This document shows positions 42,998 to 52,590 of a stretch of 64,000 bases of DNA, one piece after another. Position numbers and translations under genes: made by a program. This stretch comes from DASXMT01 sp963803065 (lineage in GTDB: Bacteria > Actinomycetota > Acidimicrobiia > Acidimicrobiales > RAAP-2). Position 1 is the first letter of the stretch. Each line of letters opens with the position of its first letter. The notes below the pieces were generated by a model. The model ran no database searches. It was given only the letters and a program-made list of their open reading frames with translations, and had not been told where the DNA came from. The stretch lies in contig CAWDKW010000005.1 in NCBI GenBank assembly GCA_963803065.1, forward strand, positions 124,001 to 188,000. The letters are read 5' to 3'.

Positions 42998-45781
42998 CTA
43001 CGTAGTGGCCCGGCGGGCGGTAACGGCCAGCTCGGTGCGCGAGCGGGCCCCAGCCTTGCGCAGCAGCCTCTCGACATGCTTCTCCACGGTCCGTGGGGAC
43101 AGTCCGAGGGCGGCAGCGATCTCCTTGTTGGCCAGACCGTCGATGACGAGGCGGAGGACGTCCGCCTCGCGATCGGTGACCCCCTCGGCGGCCCACGGGT
43201 TCGAAGTGACGGTGCGGAGCAGGTCTGCGCACCTCCCGGCGAGGCGGTGGAGGCCCAGGTCGGCGAGACGGTCTTGGGCGGCTTCCAGCCAGCGCACCGG
43301 CTCGCCCCACCCGTCGGCGAGGGCCCGAGGGGCGGCGATGTACCGGGCGAGGTCGGCCCACGCCTCGCAGTTGACGAACCTCGTTGCCAGCCCCGCCACG
43401 ATGGCATCAGCCTGGCCGGGGCGGCCGGCCCGGCCCTCGAGCACCGCCTGGGCGACGCCGATCAGGCCGCTGTTGAGGTGGAAGGCGTCCACACCCAGGC
43501 GGCGGACCTCGTCGATGGTGGCCGCCGCCCGCCGGTCGCCCTGCGCGGCCTGGATCAACGGCCACAACGCCCGGATCGATATCGGCTCGGCCTCCGGCAG
43601 CCGGGACAAGGCGGCGGTGCCCTCGGCGAAGTGGCCGTAGGCAGCCTCGGTGTCGCCGGCCATGAACAGGGCCATGCCCACGTTGGCCCGGCAGAACCCA
43701 GCGAGCATCGGGTCAGTCGGATCGGCGGCCATCGCCTGGTCGCCCAAGCGCTCGGTCGCCTCGCGGTCGGCCCGCATGCTGGCGATTCCCGCCATGAAGG
43801 CCAGGGACTTGGCCGCCACCTGGTCCAGTCCCAGGTGGCGGGCCACCTCAAGGGCGCAGGAGGCGTGGGCGTCGCAGGCCTCGAGGTCCCAGCGGGCAGT
43901 GAAGGACGCCGACAGCTGCAGGTCCAGTACCGCCACCGTGCTGAGCGCCCCCATCTGCTCACCCAGCCGGCGGGCCTGGATCAGACGGTCCACGTCCACC
44001 CGCTCGAACACGTCGACCGTGCCCAGCTCGTGCAGGGCCCGCATCCGCCACACCGGCAGGTCGTGGCGCTCGGCGGTGGCCAGTGCCGCCTCGAAGGCCG
44101 CGGCGGCGCCCGGCAGGTCGTGGAGGCGGCGGGTACGCCCCACGATCTCGTAGGCGTGGCAGTGCGCGTCGGGGCCGGCGCTCTTCATGGCCAGGACCTC
44201 CTCCGCCGCGCGGCAGGCCCCGGCAAGGTCGCCGCCGGCCATGGCCACCTCGGCGGAGAGCACCGCCGCTCGAGCCGACAGGCCCGGGTCCGTCGTCTCG
44301 TCGGCGAGGCCGACTGCCGCCGCGATGTGTTGGCGGGCCAGCGGCCAGCGCGACGCCGCCACCGCGGCGTGGGCCAGACGAAGGTGGGCCTCGATCCGGG
44401 TCTCGCTGGTTGTCGGGTCGTCGCTCAGCCGCCAGATGAGTCCGGTGGCCGCGGCGGATGCCTCGTTCACGCGGCCGGCCAGTGCCAGCGCCTGGAGGAG
44501 CGCGAGCTCGGCGCCGGCGCGCTCGGGCTCCCCCTCGAGGAGCTCGACGGCCCGGCGGAGCGTGTCGACGGCGGTGGCCAGGGCCCCGACCTGTACCGAG
44601 TAGCGGCCGGCGTCGGCCAGGAGCCGGCCGGCCCGGGCCCGATCCCCGGCGCGGGCGGCCAAGTCGGCGGCCACCTCCCGCCATCCCCCCTCGAGGTAGG
44701 GGTGGGCGGAGTCGATGGCCGCGAGCGCAGCGCACGCCGCATCCCGCACCCGAGGCGGAAGCATGGTCGCAAGCACTGCCTCACGGGTGAGCGCGTGGCG
44801 GAACCCGAACCCCGCCCGGTCGGCGCTGACCAACACGCGGTCGACCGCTCGGGCCAGGGCCCGGGACGCCACCTCCCTGTCCTGGCCGCTCGCGGCCGGG
44901 AGGATCTCCCAGTCGAAGTGCCGCCCCATCACCGCCGCCGCTTCGAGAACGGCGCGCTCGTCGTCGGTGAACTCCTCCAGTCTGGCCCGCACCATGTCGG
45001 TGATCGACTCCGGAATCCCAGGCGAGGCCAGCAACTCTTCGACCAGGAGCGGGACGCCGTCCGATACCCGCACGATCCGCGAACGGATATCGGCGTCGGC
45101 ATCGGAGCGACAGGCGGTGATCATCTCCGCCACCTCACGCTCGGAAAGGCGGTCGAGGTGCAGATGCGCGACACCGGGCCGTCCCCGCTGCCGGCGGACC
45201 AGATCCGCGGCCGGTGACGGAGGTTCGGTTCGGAGCGATACGACGAACACCAGCGGCTGGCTGGCGGCGTTGTCGGTCAGGTACTCGAGCACGGCCACTG
45301 TGTCCGGGTCCGCCCAGTGCATATCCTCGAAGGTCACGACCAGCCCCTCGGGGCTCAGCCGGCGCAGGAGTCGCAGAACCGCCTCACCCCGGATGGCGTC
45401 CGCGCCCGTACCCTCCGCGGGCTCGGCCGACCCGCCGACAGCCACGATCCCGGGCAGAACGGCGGCGAGATGCGATAGCCACGGCCGAAGCGACGGATCG
45501 TCGGGCAGTGGCGCGCTGCGCAGCAGCTGGAGCAGAGCCTCGGTCAGCGGGCGGTAGGGGGTGGTGGTCGAGGTGGGAACGGCCCGGCCGCCTACCACCG
45601 TCACCTGACGGTCGGCGGCCATCCGCACCAGCTCACGGAGCAGACGTGACTTGCCGATCCCGGCCTCTCCGGTGATCACTACACATCCACCCCGGCCCGC
45701 CAAGGCTCCCTCGAGGGCGGACTCCAGCGCCCGGACCTCGAGCGCCCGACCGACCACGACGGGGCAAAGCACCTGAGTCAC
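42998..45781 (-). CDS. Large LuxR-family ATPase regulator (LAL type)
   Basis: 927 residues from GTG 45781. AAA-type ATPase at the N-terminus (Walker A in VITGEAGIGKSRLL; Walker B-like VVTFEDMHWADPD), a long helical TPR-like middle, and a C-terminal LuxR helix-turn-helix (VTDREADVLRLVIDGLANKE, then LSPRTVEKHVERLLRKAG). LAL/MalT-like proteins sense small molecules and activate catabolic or secondary-metabolite operons. The shorter start is chosen because upstream in-frame sequence looks non-coding. Confidence 0.92.
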   Translation of the reverse strand: MTQVLCPVVVGRALEVRALESALEGALAGRGGCVVITGEAGIGKSRLLRELVRMAADRQVTVVGGRAVPTSTTTPYRPLTEALLQLLRSAPLPDDPSLRPWLSHLAAVLPGIVAVGGSAEPAEGTGADAIRGEAVLRLLRRLSPEGLVVTFEDMHWADPDTVAVLEYLTDNAASQPLVFVVSLRTEPPSPAADLVRRQRGRPGVAHLHLDRLSEREVAEMITACRSDADADIRSRIVRVSDGVPLLVEELLASPGIPESITDMVRARLEEFTDDERAVLEAAAVMGRHFDWEILPAASGQDREVASRALARAVDRVLVSADRAGFGFRHALTREAVLATMLPPRVRDAACAALAAIDSAHPYLEGGWREVAADLAARAGDRARAGRLLADAGRYSVQVGALATAVDTLRRAVELLEGEPERAGAELALLQALALAGRVNEASAAATGLIWRLSDDPTTSETRIEAHLRLAHAAVAASRWPLARQHIAAAVGLADETTDPGLSARAAVLSAEVAMAGGDLAGACRAAEEVLAMKSAGPDAHCHAYEIVGRTRRLHDLPGAAAAFEAALATAERHDLPVWRMRALHELGTVDVFERVDVDRLIQARRLGEQMGALSTVAVLDLQLSASFTARWDLEACDAHASCALEVARHLGLDQVAAKSLAFMAGIASMRADREATERLGDQAMAADPTDPMLAGFCRANVGMALFMAGDTEAAYGHFAEGTAALSRLPEAEPISIRALWPLIQAAQGDRRAAATIDEVRRLGVDAFHLNSGLIGVAQAVLEGRAGRPGQADAIVAGLATRFVNCEAWADLARYIAAPRALADGWGEPVRWLEAAQDRLADLGLHRLAGRCADLLRTVTSNPWAAEGVTDREADVLRLVIDGLANKEIAAALGLSPRTVEKHVERLLRKAGARSRTELAVTARRATT

Positions 45782-45884
45782 GACGCCAGTTTGGCGCAAC
45801 CGTTCCTCTTTGTCCCAGGCGAGCGCCGGGCTGAGCCGCCGTAGTTCGTGGCATCCAAGCCTGGCAGCGCGATCGGGTGTCGCC

Positions 45885-45896
45885 GACTGATCAGTC
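45885..45896. promoter_or_regulatory. 12-base palindrome upstream of the LuxR ATPase regulator
   Basis: GACTGATCAGTC is a perfect palindrome about 105 bases upstream of the regulator start, next to an AT-rich segment (ATGATAATTG). It is a candidate operator. The rest of the 305-base gap (45782-46086) shows nothing else. Confidence 0.35.
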
Positions 45897-46086
45897 GCTG
45901 ATGATAATTGCCACACGGTTGAGCCTGTTGCGACAACACCCGGCGGAGCGGGCCTGAACGGGAAGCGGGGCCCGATCAGTAGGTGGCTCAGCGCCAGCAA
46001 GCCCCAACGTCGCGGGGACCCGACCTTCCACATGCGTCGGCGACGTTGATCGTGGCTCCGGGGCGGACGATCTGGTCGAGCGCGGG

Positions 46087-46704
46087 TCAATGCGCTGACG
46101 AGGAATCTCTCCGAAGGGCCGCTTCGGTGACGGTCCTCGCGGTCCGGACCAGACTGGCGATGGCCTCGTCGGGGGTGACGCCGCTCAGATCGATGAGAGA
46201 GAAGAGCGCTTCGGCGCTGACGATCGCTGAGAGGTCGCGCTTGAGCTCGGCCAGGCCATCGGGGTCGGCGACGGCCAGTGTGTCATCCAGCGGGGCGAGG
46301 GCCTGATCGATCAGCCCGAAGCGGATACCCGGGCGGGTCGCGGCCGACTCCGAGCGGGTGATGGTGGCCGAGATCATGGCTCGAACCGCGCCCTGGTAGG
46401 CCAGTACCCCGCGCAGGAGAAACTCGCACGCGAACGTGATGCGCTCGACAGGATCGCTGGAATCTGCGACCGGGTCCAGAGCCTCGTCGGCACTGGGCCA
46501 CAGGCCGACAAAGGCTGCACGCAAGAGTGAGATCAGGTCGGGGAAGTAGCGATAGGCCGTGGCCTCCGAGACGAGCGCAGCGGCCGCGACCTCGGGCATC
46601 GTCACTGGACCGCCCGAGCGGATGATCTCCCGGCAGGCGTCGACGATGGCCCGACGGGTCCGAGCCTTCTGGTTGATGCGGCCCGCCTGACTCTCAATGG
46701 CCAT
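46087..46704 (-). CDS. TetR-family regulator
   Basis: 205 residues. The helix-turn-helix is at about 15-60 (ARTRRAIVDACREII, VSEATAYRYFPDLISLL). The C-terminal domain is of the acidic ligand-binding type. It is divergent from the cupin-hydrolase pair and probably represses them through the palindrome in the shared AT-rich promoter. Confidence 0.9.
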   Translation of the reverse strand: MAIESQAGRINQKARTRRAIVDACREIIRSGGPVTMPEVAAAALVSEATAYRYFPDLISLLRAAFVGLWPSADEALDPVADSSDPVERITFACEFLLRGVLAYQGAVRAMISATITRSESAATRPGIRFGLIDQALAPLDDTLAVADPDGLAELKRDLSAIVSAEALFSLIDLSGVTPDEAIASLVRTARTVTEAALRRDSSSAH

Positions 46705-46767
46705 GCGACTTGTCCCTCCGTCCCGTAGGTACTAGTGAACTATCGTCATAATAGCCGACTTGCATTA

Positions 46768-46788
46768 ACTATACCAGTGCCTTATAGT
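46768..46788. promoter_or_regulatory. Divergent-promoter operator for the TetR gene
   Basis: ACTATA-N9-TATAGT is a perfect 6-base inverted repeat (21 bases in all) between the TetR and cupin starts. The whole gap is strikingly AT-rich against its surroundings. It lies 31 bases before the cupin ATG, suited to repress that transcript. Confidence 0.6.
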
Positions 46789-46819
46789 AATGACAGTGCT
46801 CTATCAGGAGGAGAGGCAA

Positions 46820-47278
46820 ATGACTGAGGTATCCGTGGTCGGACCGGCTGGGGGCGAGGCGATCCAGCTGGGCCCCATACAGATGCGCATCCTGGAAGAC
46901 GGGCGTACGACCGAGCACCGCCTCGGACTGGGCGAGATCACCCTTGCCCCCCACACCGATGGACCGCCACAGCACCGGCACGCCCGCCACGACGAGGGCT
47001 TCTACGTCGTCTCGGGCCAGGCCCGGTTCACGGTCGGGGACAAGAGCTACGAGGCAGCCGCCGGCACGCTCGTGATGATTCCGCCTGGCGCCCCTCACAC
47101 CTTCGCCAATCCGAGCGACCAGACAACCGTGCTGCTGAACACCTTCACGCCCGATCTCTACGTGCAGTACTTCAGGGATCTGCGGGACATGATCGCCGGC
47201 GGCCAGGACCTGACCCCCGAAGCGACCATCGCGGTGATGAGTCGATACGCCACCGTTCCTGCCACCGAGGTCGCATAG
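46820..47278 (+). CDS. Cupin-domain protein
   Basis: 152 residues. Cupin motif 1 is in PPQHRHARHDEGFYVVSGQARF (His, His, Glu and a later His) and motif 2 in IPPGAPHTFANPS. The C-terminal helices (YVQYFRDLRDMIAGG) resemble quercetinase-like cupins. AGGAGGAG lies before the ATG. It is followed by an alpha/beta hydrolase 50 bases away, so both are probably under the TetR regulator. Confidence 0.88.
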   Translation: MTEVSVVGPAGGEAIQLGPIQMRILEDGRTTEHRLGLGEITLAPHTDGPPQHRHARHDEGFYVVSGQARFTVGDKSYEAAAGTLVMIPPGAPHTFANPSDQTTVLLNTFTPDLYVQYFRDLRDMIAGGQDLTPEATIAVMSRYATVPATEVA

Positions 47279-47328
47279 CCCGCCACGACGACGTGAACGG
47301 GACCCCGCCCTCTGACCAAGGAGACACC

Positions 47329-48156
47329 ATGACCACGACCACGACCACGACCACACACACGGTGAACCTCGAGGGCGTCGGCCCAGTTGAGGTCACCACC
47401 GATGAGCAGGGTGAGGGCCAACCCTTCTTCGTGCTGCACGGCGGGGGCGGCCCCCAAACCGTCGCCGGCTTCGCCGAACTGCTCGCCACCACCCACCAGG
47501 TTCGGGCCATCAGCCCCATCCATCCCGGATTTGGCGGCACCTCTCGCCCGGAGGCTCTGGCCTCCATCGGGGGGCTCGCCGCCCTCTACGTGGCGCTGCT
47601 CGACCAGCTCGATCTGCACGACGTCACCGTCGTCGGCAACTCCATCGGGGGCTGGATCGCCGCCGAGATGGCGGTCCTCGGGTCAACCCGGGTGAGCGGG
47701 TTCGTCCTCATCGACGCCGTCGGTGTCGAGGTCCCGGGCCATCCCGTTGCCGACTTCTTCTCACTCACCATGGATCAGGTGTTCGAGCTCAGCTTCCACG
47801 ACCCCGACCCGTACCGGGTCGATCCCACCACGCTGCCTCCGGCCGCGCAAGCCATCGCCGCGAGCAACCGGGCGGCCCTTGCCGTCTACGCCGGCCGCTC
47901 GATGAGCGATCCCACGCTGCTCGATCGCCTCTCGACCCTGGAGGTGCCCACCGTGGTGCTCTGGGGCGACAGCGACCAGATCGTCGATCCCGAGTACGGC
48001 CGCGCCTACGCTGCCGCCATGCCGATGGCCCGGTTCCAACTGCTCACCGACACCGGTCACATGCCACAGATCGAGACGCCTGACCAGGTGCTCGACGCGA
48101 TCTGGGACCGGGCTCACACGGACTCCATGTTGGAAGGGGCTCGACACCCGTCTTGA
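47329..48156 (+). CDS. Alpha/beta hydrolase
   Basis: 275 residues. The N-terminus is a Thr run encoded by ACG/ACC repeats. Oxyanion loop FFVLHGGGGPQT, nucleophile Ser in VVGNSIGGWIAAEM, Asp in LWGDSDQIVDP and His in TDTGHMPQIE form the triad. AAGGAG upstream sets the ATG at 47329. Likely an esterase or C-C hydrolase induced together with the cupin. Confidence 0.9.
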   Translation: MTTTTTTTTHTVNLEGVGPVEVTTDEQGEGQPFFVLHGGGGPQTVAGFAELLATTHQVRAISPIHPGFGGTSRPEALASIGGLAALYVALLDQLDLHDVTVVGNSIGGWIAAEMAVLGSTRVSGFVLIDAVGVEVPGHPVADFFSLTMDQVFELSFHDPDPYRVDPTTLPPAAQAIAASNRAALAVYAGRSMSDPTLLDRLSTLEVPTVVLWGDSDQIVDPEYGRAYAAAMPMARFQLLTDTGHMPQIETPDQVLDAIWDRAHTDSMLEGARHPS

Positions 48157-48256
48157 TCACGGCGTCGAGCGTCAGCGGGAGGCCGTCGATCGTCCGGCCC
48201 GGGGCGATAGCATCGGCGGAGATGCAGCACGCACCTACCGCGCTCCATTCGGTCCG

Positions 48257-48709
48257 ATGAGTCCCGGGGGGTCGACAGTGGCGCAGTGCGCCAACTGTGG
48301 GACCAAGAACCGGGTCCCGTGGTCGGCCACAGGATCGCCCCGGTGCGCCACGTGCAAGTCGCCCCTTCCCTGGATCGCCGAAGCCGGCGACGACACCTTC
48401 GCCGACGTGGTGACGGCCTCGGTCACCCCTGTCCTGGTCGACATCTGGGCCCCCTGGTGCGGTCCGTGCCGCATGGTGAGCCCGGCGCTCGAGCATCTCG
48501 CTCACGAACTGGCCGGCCGGGTCAAGCTGGTCAAGGTCAACGCCGACGATTCCCCGGCCGTGTCCGGGCGCTTCGGCGTGCAAGCCATCCCGACGCTCAT
48601 GCTCATCTCGGGAGACACGGTGCTGTCCCGCCGGACCGGAGCCGCGCCCGAACCTCAGCTCCGGACCTGGCTCGAGGAGGTCCTGGGCGCCGGTTCCGCG
48701 TCGGGCTGA
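48257..48709 (+). CDS. Thioredoxin with N-terminal zinc-ribbon (TrxC-like)
   Basis: About 150 residues. Two CxxC pairs (CANCG and CATCK) at residues 11-33 form a zinc ribbon as in TrxC/Trx2. The thioredoxin fold follows with active site WAPWCGPCRM and cis-Pro in AIPTLML. It reduces disulphides in the cytoplasm. GTG 48278 is an alternative start. Confidence 0.93.
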   Translation: MSPGGSTVAQCANCGTKNRVPWSATGSPRCATCKSPLPWIAEAGDDTFADVVTASVTPVLVDIWAPWCGPCRMVSPALEHLAHELAGRVKLVKVNADDSPAVSGRFGVQAIPTLMLISGDTVLSRRTGAAPEPQLRTWLEEVLGAGSASG

Positions 48710-48710
48710 G

Positions 48711-49802
48711 GTGGGTCCGAGCCAGCCCGTGGACGGTGAGAGCCGGGTCGAGCGGTCGGCCAGGTTCCGTCGACGGCGCCGGATGGCCGGGGGTCTCGGT
48801 GCCGTCGCCGTGGTGATCGCCGTCGCCGTCGTGCTGATCGGCACCGGCGTGCTCGACGGCGGGCCGAGCTCGGGGTCGAGCGCCCCGGGGAGGCCCCGTC
48901 ACGGTTCACCCAACGCTCGTCACGCCACCGGGCCGACCTCGACCTCGACCTCGACCTCGACGACCACACCCCGCCCCCTGCCGCCCTACCCGATCCAGAG
49001 CCAGACCGCGACCTTCACCGACCCGAGCCGGGACACGCCGGCCCGGGGCGACGTCCCCGCCGTGTCCGGCCGGGTGCTGGTCACCGACATCCTGCGGCCG
49101 GTGGGTCCGACCGGCCCGCTGCCGCTCGTCGTGTTCGCCCACGGGTGGGACAGCGACCCCTCCCACTACATGCCTCTGCTCGACGCCTGGGCGGCGGCCG
49201 GGTACCTGGTGGCCGCCCCGACCTTCCCGGAGTCGACCGACACCGCGCCTGGCCAGCCGGTGTCCGACTATGCCGACCAGGCCGGAGACATGTCCTTCGT
49301 GATCACCTCGCTGCTCGATGGCCAGGTGCCCTCGGCCGGCCCGATCGACCCCCATCGCATCGCCGTGGCCGGCCACTCCGACGGGGGTACCGACGTGGCC
49401 TTCATGGCCCTCAATCCCGCCTATGCCGATCCCCGGATCAAGGCCTACCTCTCGTTGTCGAGCGAGATCCCGGCCGGGGTCGCCGGGCCGTGGGGGACGC
49501 CGACGGCGGGGGCGCTGCTGGTGGCGGTGGGCACCGACGACGAGTACGGCCTGCTGTCCAACTCGACCCAGGTGTACCAGACGGCCGACATGGTCAAGGC
49601 CTTTCTCACCGTGAGCGGTGGCGACCACCTGGATACCTTCGTAGCCGCGACACCGCAGGCGCAGGCGGTCCGAGACGAGACGGTCCGCTTCCTCCAGGTG
49701 GCACTCGGCTCCGGGTCGAGCCCGGTCACGCCGGCGTCGCTGGGGGCAGCGCTCGAGCCCGCCCCCGACCCGTCGATCGCCGTCGAGGTGGGGTCCGGCT
49801 GA
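48711..49802 (+). CDS. Membrane-anchored or secreted alpha/beta hydrolase (PAF-AH/lipase-like)
   Basis: 363 residues. A basic N-terminus and one hydrophobic segment (about 27-48) are followed by a Ser/Thr/Pro linker with a (ST)n run. The catalytic region has VVFAHGWDSDPSHY, nucleophile AVAGHSDGGTDVAF and a late His in SGGDHLDTF. Likely an exported esterase. It starts one base after the thioredoxin stop region. Confidence 0.85.
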   Translation: MGPSQPVDGESRVERSARFRRRRRMAGGLGAVAVVIAVAVVLIGTGVLDGGPSSGSSAPGRPRHGSPNARHATGPTSTSTSTSTTTPRPLPPYPIQSQTATFTDPSRDTPARGDVPAVSGRVLVTDILRPVGPTGPLPLVVFAHGWDSDPSHYMPLLDAWAAAGYLVAAPTFPESTDTAPGQPVSDYADQAGDMSFVITSLLDGQVPSAGPIDPHRIAVAGHSDGGTDVAFMALNPAYADPRIKAYLSLSSEIPAGVAGPWGTPTAGALLVAVGTDDEYGLLSNSTQVYQTADMVKAFLTVSGGDHLDTFVAATPQAQAVRDETVRFLQVALGSGSSPVTPASLGAALEPAPDPSIAVEVGSG

Positions 49803-49816
49803 GCCGGCGGCCCCGA

Positions 49817-50608
49817 TCAGCTCACGATGTCGATGGGCGTGCCCGGGGGGATCGGGGCCAGCTGGGCCAGGTCGCTGTCGTGCAGGCGCACGCAGCCGTG
49901 CGAGATCTGGGCGCCGGTGGTGCCGATCAGCGAGTCGTCGTAGCTGTCGATGGGGCCGTGGATGGCGATGATGGCGTCACCGGACTGCTCCCAGTCGCTG
50001 ATGGTGTCGGAATGGGCGGAGGTGACCATGACGAAGGCCCCGTAGCCGGGGTCAGGTGCGGGAGCGATCATCGTGACGAAGAAGCTCCCGGTCACCGTGG
50101 GATCGTCGGGGGCGCCGATGCCGGCGGGGAAGTCCATGATCTGTGAGCCCGCCTGGTAGACGGCCAGGTGCTCGGTGGTCAGGTTGATCACGATCCGGTA
50201 GGGCGTCGACGACACGCTGGCGTCGCCGGCGGGGATCCACGTGGTGGACTGGTTGGGACGCTGGGCCAGCCGGACCTCGAGCCAGCCCGCCTGTTCCCCG
50301 ATGACGGGCAGGATCGTCGGGTAGCCGTACCAGTCGGCCGGGACGGTGATGTCGGAGGGTGCCCCGGGCGAGGCCGAGCCGGGGACGGCCCCGTTGGTGG
50401 TGGCGACCAGGGTGGAGGCGGGCATGGCGGGGGGCGGTGCCGCGGTCGTCGTCGGTGCCGCCGTGGTCGGTGGTGTCGTCGGTGCTGTCGCCGTACCGGC
50501 GCGGACCTGGGCCCGGTGGGTGGGCAGGGCCGCCTGGCCTGCCGAGCACCCGGCAGCCAGGACCGCCACTGCGAATCCCGCCATCAAGACGCGTGAACGA
50601 CGTGACAC
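49817..50608 (-). CDS. L,D-transpeptidase lipoprotein (YkuD)
   Basis: 263 residues. A lipobox (VLAAGCSAG) predicts an exported lipoprotein, followed by a Thr/Pro/Ala-rich linker. The YkuD domain carries IAIHGPIDSY and the catalytic Cys in SHGCVRLHDSDL. L,D-transpeptidases make 3-3 crosslinks in peptidoglycan, important in actinobacterial walls. It is convergent with the preceding hydrolase gene. Confidence 0.93.
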   Translation of the reverse strand: MSRRSRVLMAGFAVAVLAAGCSAGQAALPTHRAQVRAGTATAPTTPPTTAAPTTTAAPPPAMPASTLVATTNGAVPGSASPGAPSDITVPADWYGYPTILPVIGEQAGWLEVRLAQRPNQSTTWIPAGDASVSSTPYRIVINLTTEHLAVYQAGSQIMDFPAGIGAPDDPTVTGSFFVTMIAPAPDPGYGAFVMVTSAHSDTISDWEQSGDAIIAIHGPIDSYDDSLIGTTGAQISHGCVRLHDSDLAQLAPIPPGTPIDIVS

Positions 50609-50680
50609 GGCACACTCCCAACCACGCTGCTCCCGCCAGTGTACGTTCCCGCCGCGACGAACTCGATGGGAGCCGCCGCC

Positions 50681-50745
50681 GGTCGCCGTGCGGGCTCAGC
50701 CGCCCCGGTCGCCGTGCGGGCTCAGCCGCCGCCGGTCGCGGTGCG
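50681..50745. repeat. GGTCGCCGTGCGGGCTCAGCC-type direct repeat at a stop codon
   Basis: Two close copies and a third diverged copy of a unit of about 24 bases. The second contains the TCA that is the minus-strand TGA of the acyl-CoA synthetase gene. It has the same style as the other stop-codon repeats of this window. Confidence 0.75.
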
Positions 50746-52374
50746 GGCGCCCCCGGCGTCGGTCTCCTCGGGCGCCCCGGCCACGATGGCGTTGGCCCAC
50801 CGGTAGTCGGGCTTGCCGCTCGGGGAGCGCACGATCGAGTCCACCACGTGGAGCTGACGGGGGACCTTGTAGCCGGCGATGGCCGTCCGGCAGTGCAGCT
50901 GGATGTCCTCCAGGCTCGGGCGCCGGTCCGCCCTCGGCTCGATGATGGCCGCCACCCGCTGGCCCCACAGCTCATCGGGAGCGCCGACCACGATGGCGTC
51001 GAACACCTCGGGATGGGAGCGCACCGCTGATTCGACCTCCTCGGGATAGATCTTCTCGCCGCCCGAGTTGATGCTCACCGAGCCCCGGCCCAACAAGGTG
51101 ATGGACCCGTCCGCCTCCACCGTGGCGAAGTCACCGGGCATCACGTAGCGGGTGCCGTCGACGGTCATGAAGACCTCGGCCGTCTTCACCGGGTCGTTGT
51201 AGTACCCGATCGGGATGTCGCCGGTGCGGGCGATCTTCCCGGTCACCCCCGATCCCGGCTTGACCAGGTCGAGGTGCTCGTCCAGCACGACCGTCTCTCC
51301 GATGGCCCTGACCGTCGGTCCGCTCTTCATGGCCGTGTGGTCCTTGTCCAACATGACCATGCCGTTGCTGCCGGTCTCCGATGAGCCGATGGCGTCGGTC
51401 ATGACGATGGTGGGCAGACGGGCGAAGAACTCGTCCTTCACCGGGGCGGAGAACAGTGCCGCGGTGGACACCACCGCGTACAGGGAGGAGAGGTCGTAGG
51501 AGGCGCCGGGATCATCCAGGGCCTCGACCAGTGGCTTGCCCATGGCATCGCCGGTGATCATGATCGAGTTGGCCTTCTCCGCCCCGACCAGGCGCCACAC
51601 CTCGTGGGGGTCGAACCGGGCCACCAGGATGATGCGGTTCCCCACGAAGCTCTGGCCCATCACCGACCACTGGGAGGCGCCGTGCATGAGCGGGGCGATC
51701 GGCAGCGAGGTCATCGGGGCCCCGGCTAGCCCCTTTTCCACCAGCTGCTCGGGCCGCTCGATCCTGGTGCCCGTCACCGGGTCGATGCCGCCGCCCAGCG
51801 CGTAGAAGACGTCCTCGTGGCGCCACACCACGCCCTTGGGCATTCCGGTCGTCCCGCCCGTATAGAGGATGTAGTGGTCGTCGCTCGAGCGGGGGCCGAA
51901 GTCGCGTTGCGGGCCACCCGAGGCCAGCGCCTCCTCGTAGGCCACCGCTCCCTCGGTCGGGAATGCGGCGTCGCTGCCGTCCTCGATGGTGATGACATGG
52001 GCCAGATCGGGCAGGTCGCCCAGCACCCCGGCCACCTGGGGGCCGAAGGCACGCTGGTGGACCAGGGCCTTCAGGTCGGCGTTGGTGAACAGGTACCGGA
52101 GCTCGTCCTCGACGTAGCGGAAGTTGATGTTGATCCACACCGCCCGCAGCTTGAAGACGGCCCACGCCGTCTCCACCCATTCCACGCTGTTGAGGGAGTA
52201 GATGCCGACATGGTCCCCGGGGCCGACACCGTTGGCCGCCAGGTGGTGGGCCAGCCGGTTGGCCCGCTCCTCCATCTCGGCGTAGGTCCGTCGCTTGCCC
52301 TCGGCCACCAGGTACTCCCGGTCGGCGAAGGCGTCGACGGCGTTCTCGAACATGTCAGCGAGATTGAACGTCAT
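50722..52374 (-). CDS. Acyl-CoA synthetase (AMP-forming)
   Basis: 550 residues. AMP-binding P-loop in YILYTGGTTGMPKGVVWRHED, adenylation motif in MTDAIGSSETG, TGDIPI hinge area and a C-terminal GGEKIYPEEVESAVRSHPEV. It activates carboxylic acids to CoA thioesters, feeding beta-oxidation-type pathways seen elsewhere in the window. The very last residues lie in the repeat. Confidence 0.93.
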   Translation of the reverse strand: MTFNLADMFENAVDAFADREYLVAEGKRRTYAEMEERANRLAHHLAANGVGPGDHVGIYSLNSVEWVETAWAVFKLRAVWININFRYVEDELRYLFTNADLKALVHQRAFGPQVAGVLGDLPDLAHVITIEDGSDAAFPTEGAVAYEEALASGGPQRDFGPRSSDDHYILYTGGTTGMPKGVVWRHEDVFYALGGGIDPVTGTRIERPEQLVEKGLAGAPMTSLPIAPLMHGASQWSVMGQSFVGNRIILVARFDPHEVWRLVGAEKANSIMITGDAMGKPLVEALDDPGASYDLSSLYAVVSTAALFSAPVKDEFFARLPTIVMTDAIGSSETGSNGMVMLDKDHTAMKSGPTVRAIGETVVLDEHLDLVKPGSGVTGKIARTGDIPIGYYNDPVKTAEVFMTVDGTRYVMPGDFATVEADGSITLLGRGSVSINSGGEKIYPEEVESAVRSHPEVFDAIVVGAPDELWGQRVAAIIEPRADRRPSLEDIQLHCRTAIAGYKVPRQLHVVDSIVRSPSGKPDYRWANAIVAGAPEETDAGGARTATGGG

Positions 52375-52590
52375 CGACGGATCAGTAGAACACGTTTCTT
52401 TTTATCGGGCAAGCAGTTCGCCGGGCTCGCCAGCGGCGCCGCGGGCCATCGGGACGGGGCTCGCGCCCGCCACCGACGGGTCCCAGTGGACCGATCCGCC
52501 TCCGGTATGGTCGGCTAACGACACCATGCGTCGGTCCGGATCCTCCCAGTACAACGCCGTGGGCCCGCTGCCCGCGGGAGCGAGTCACGG

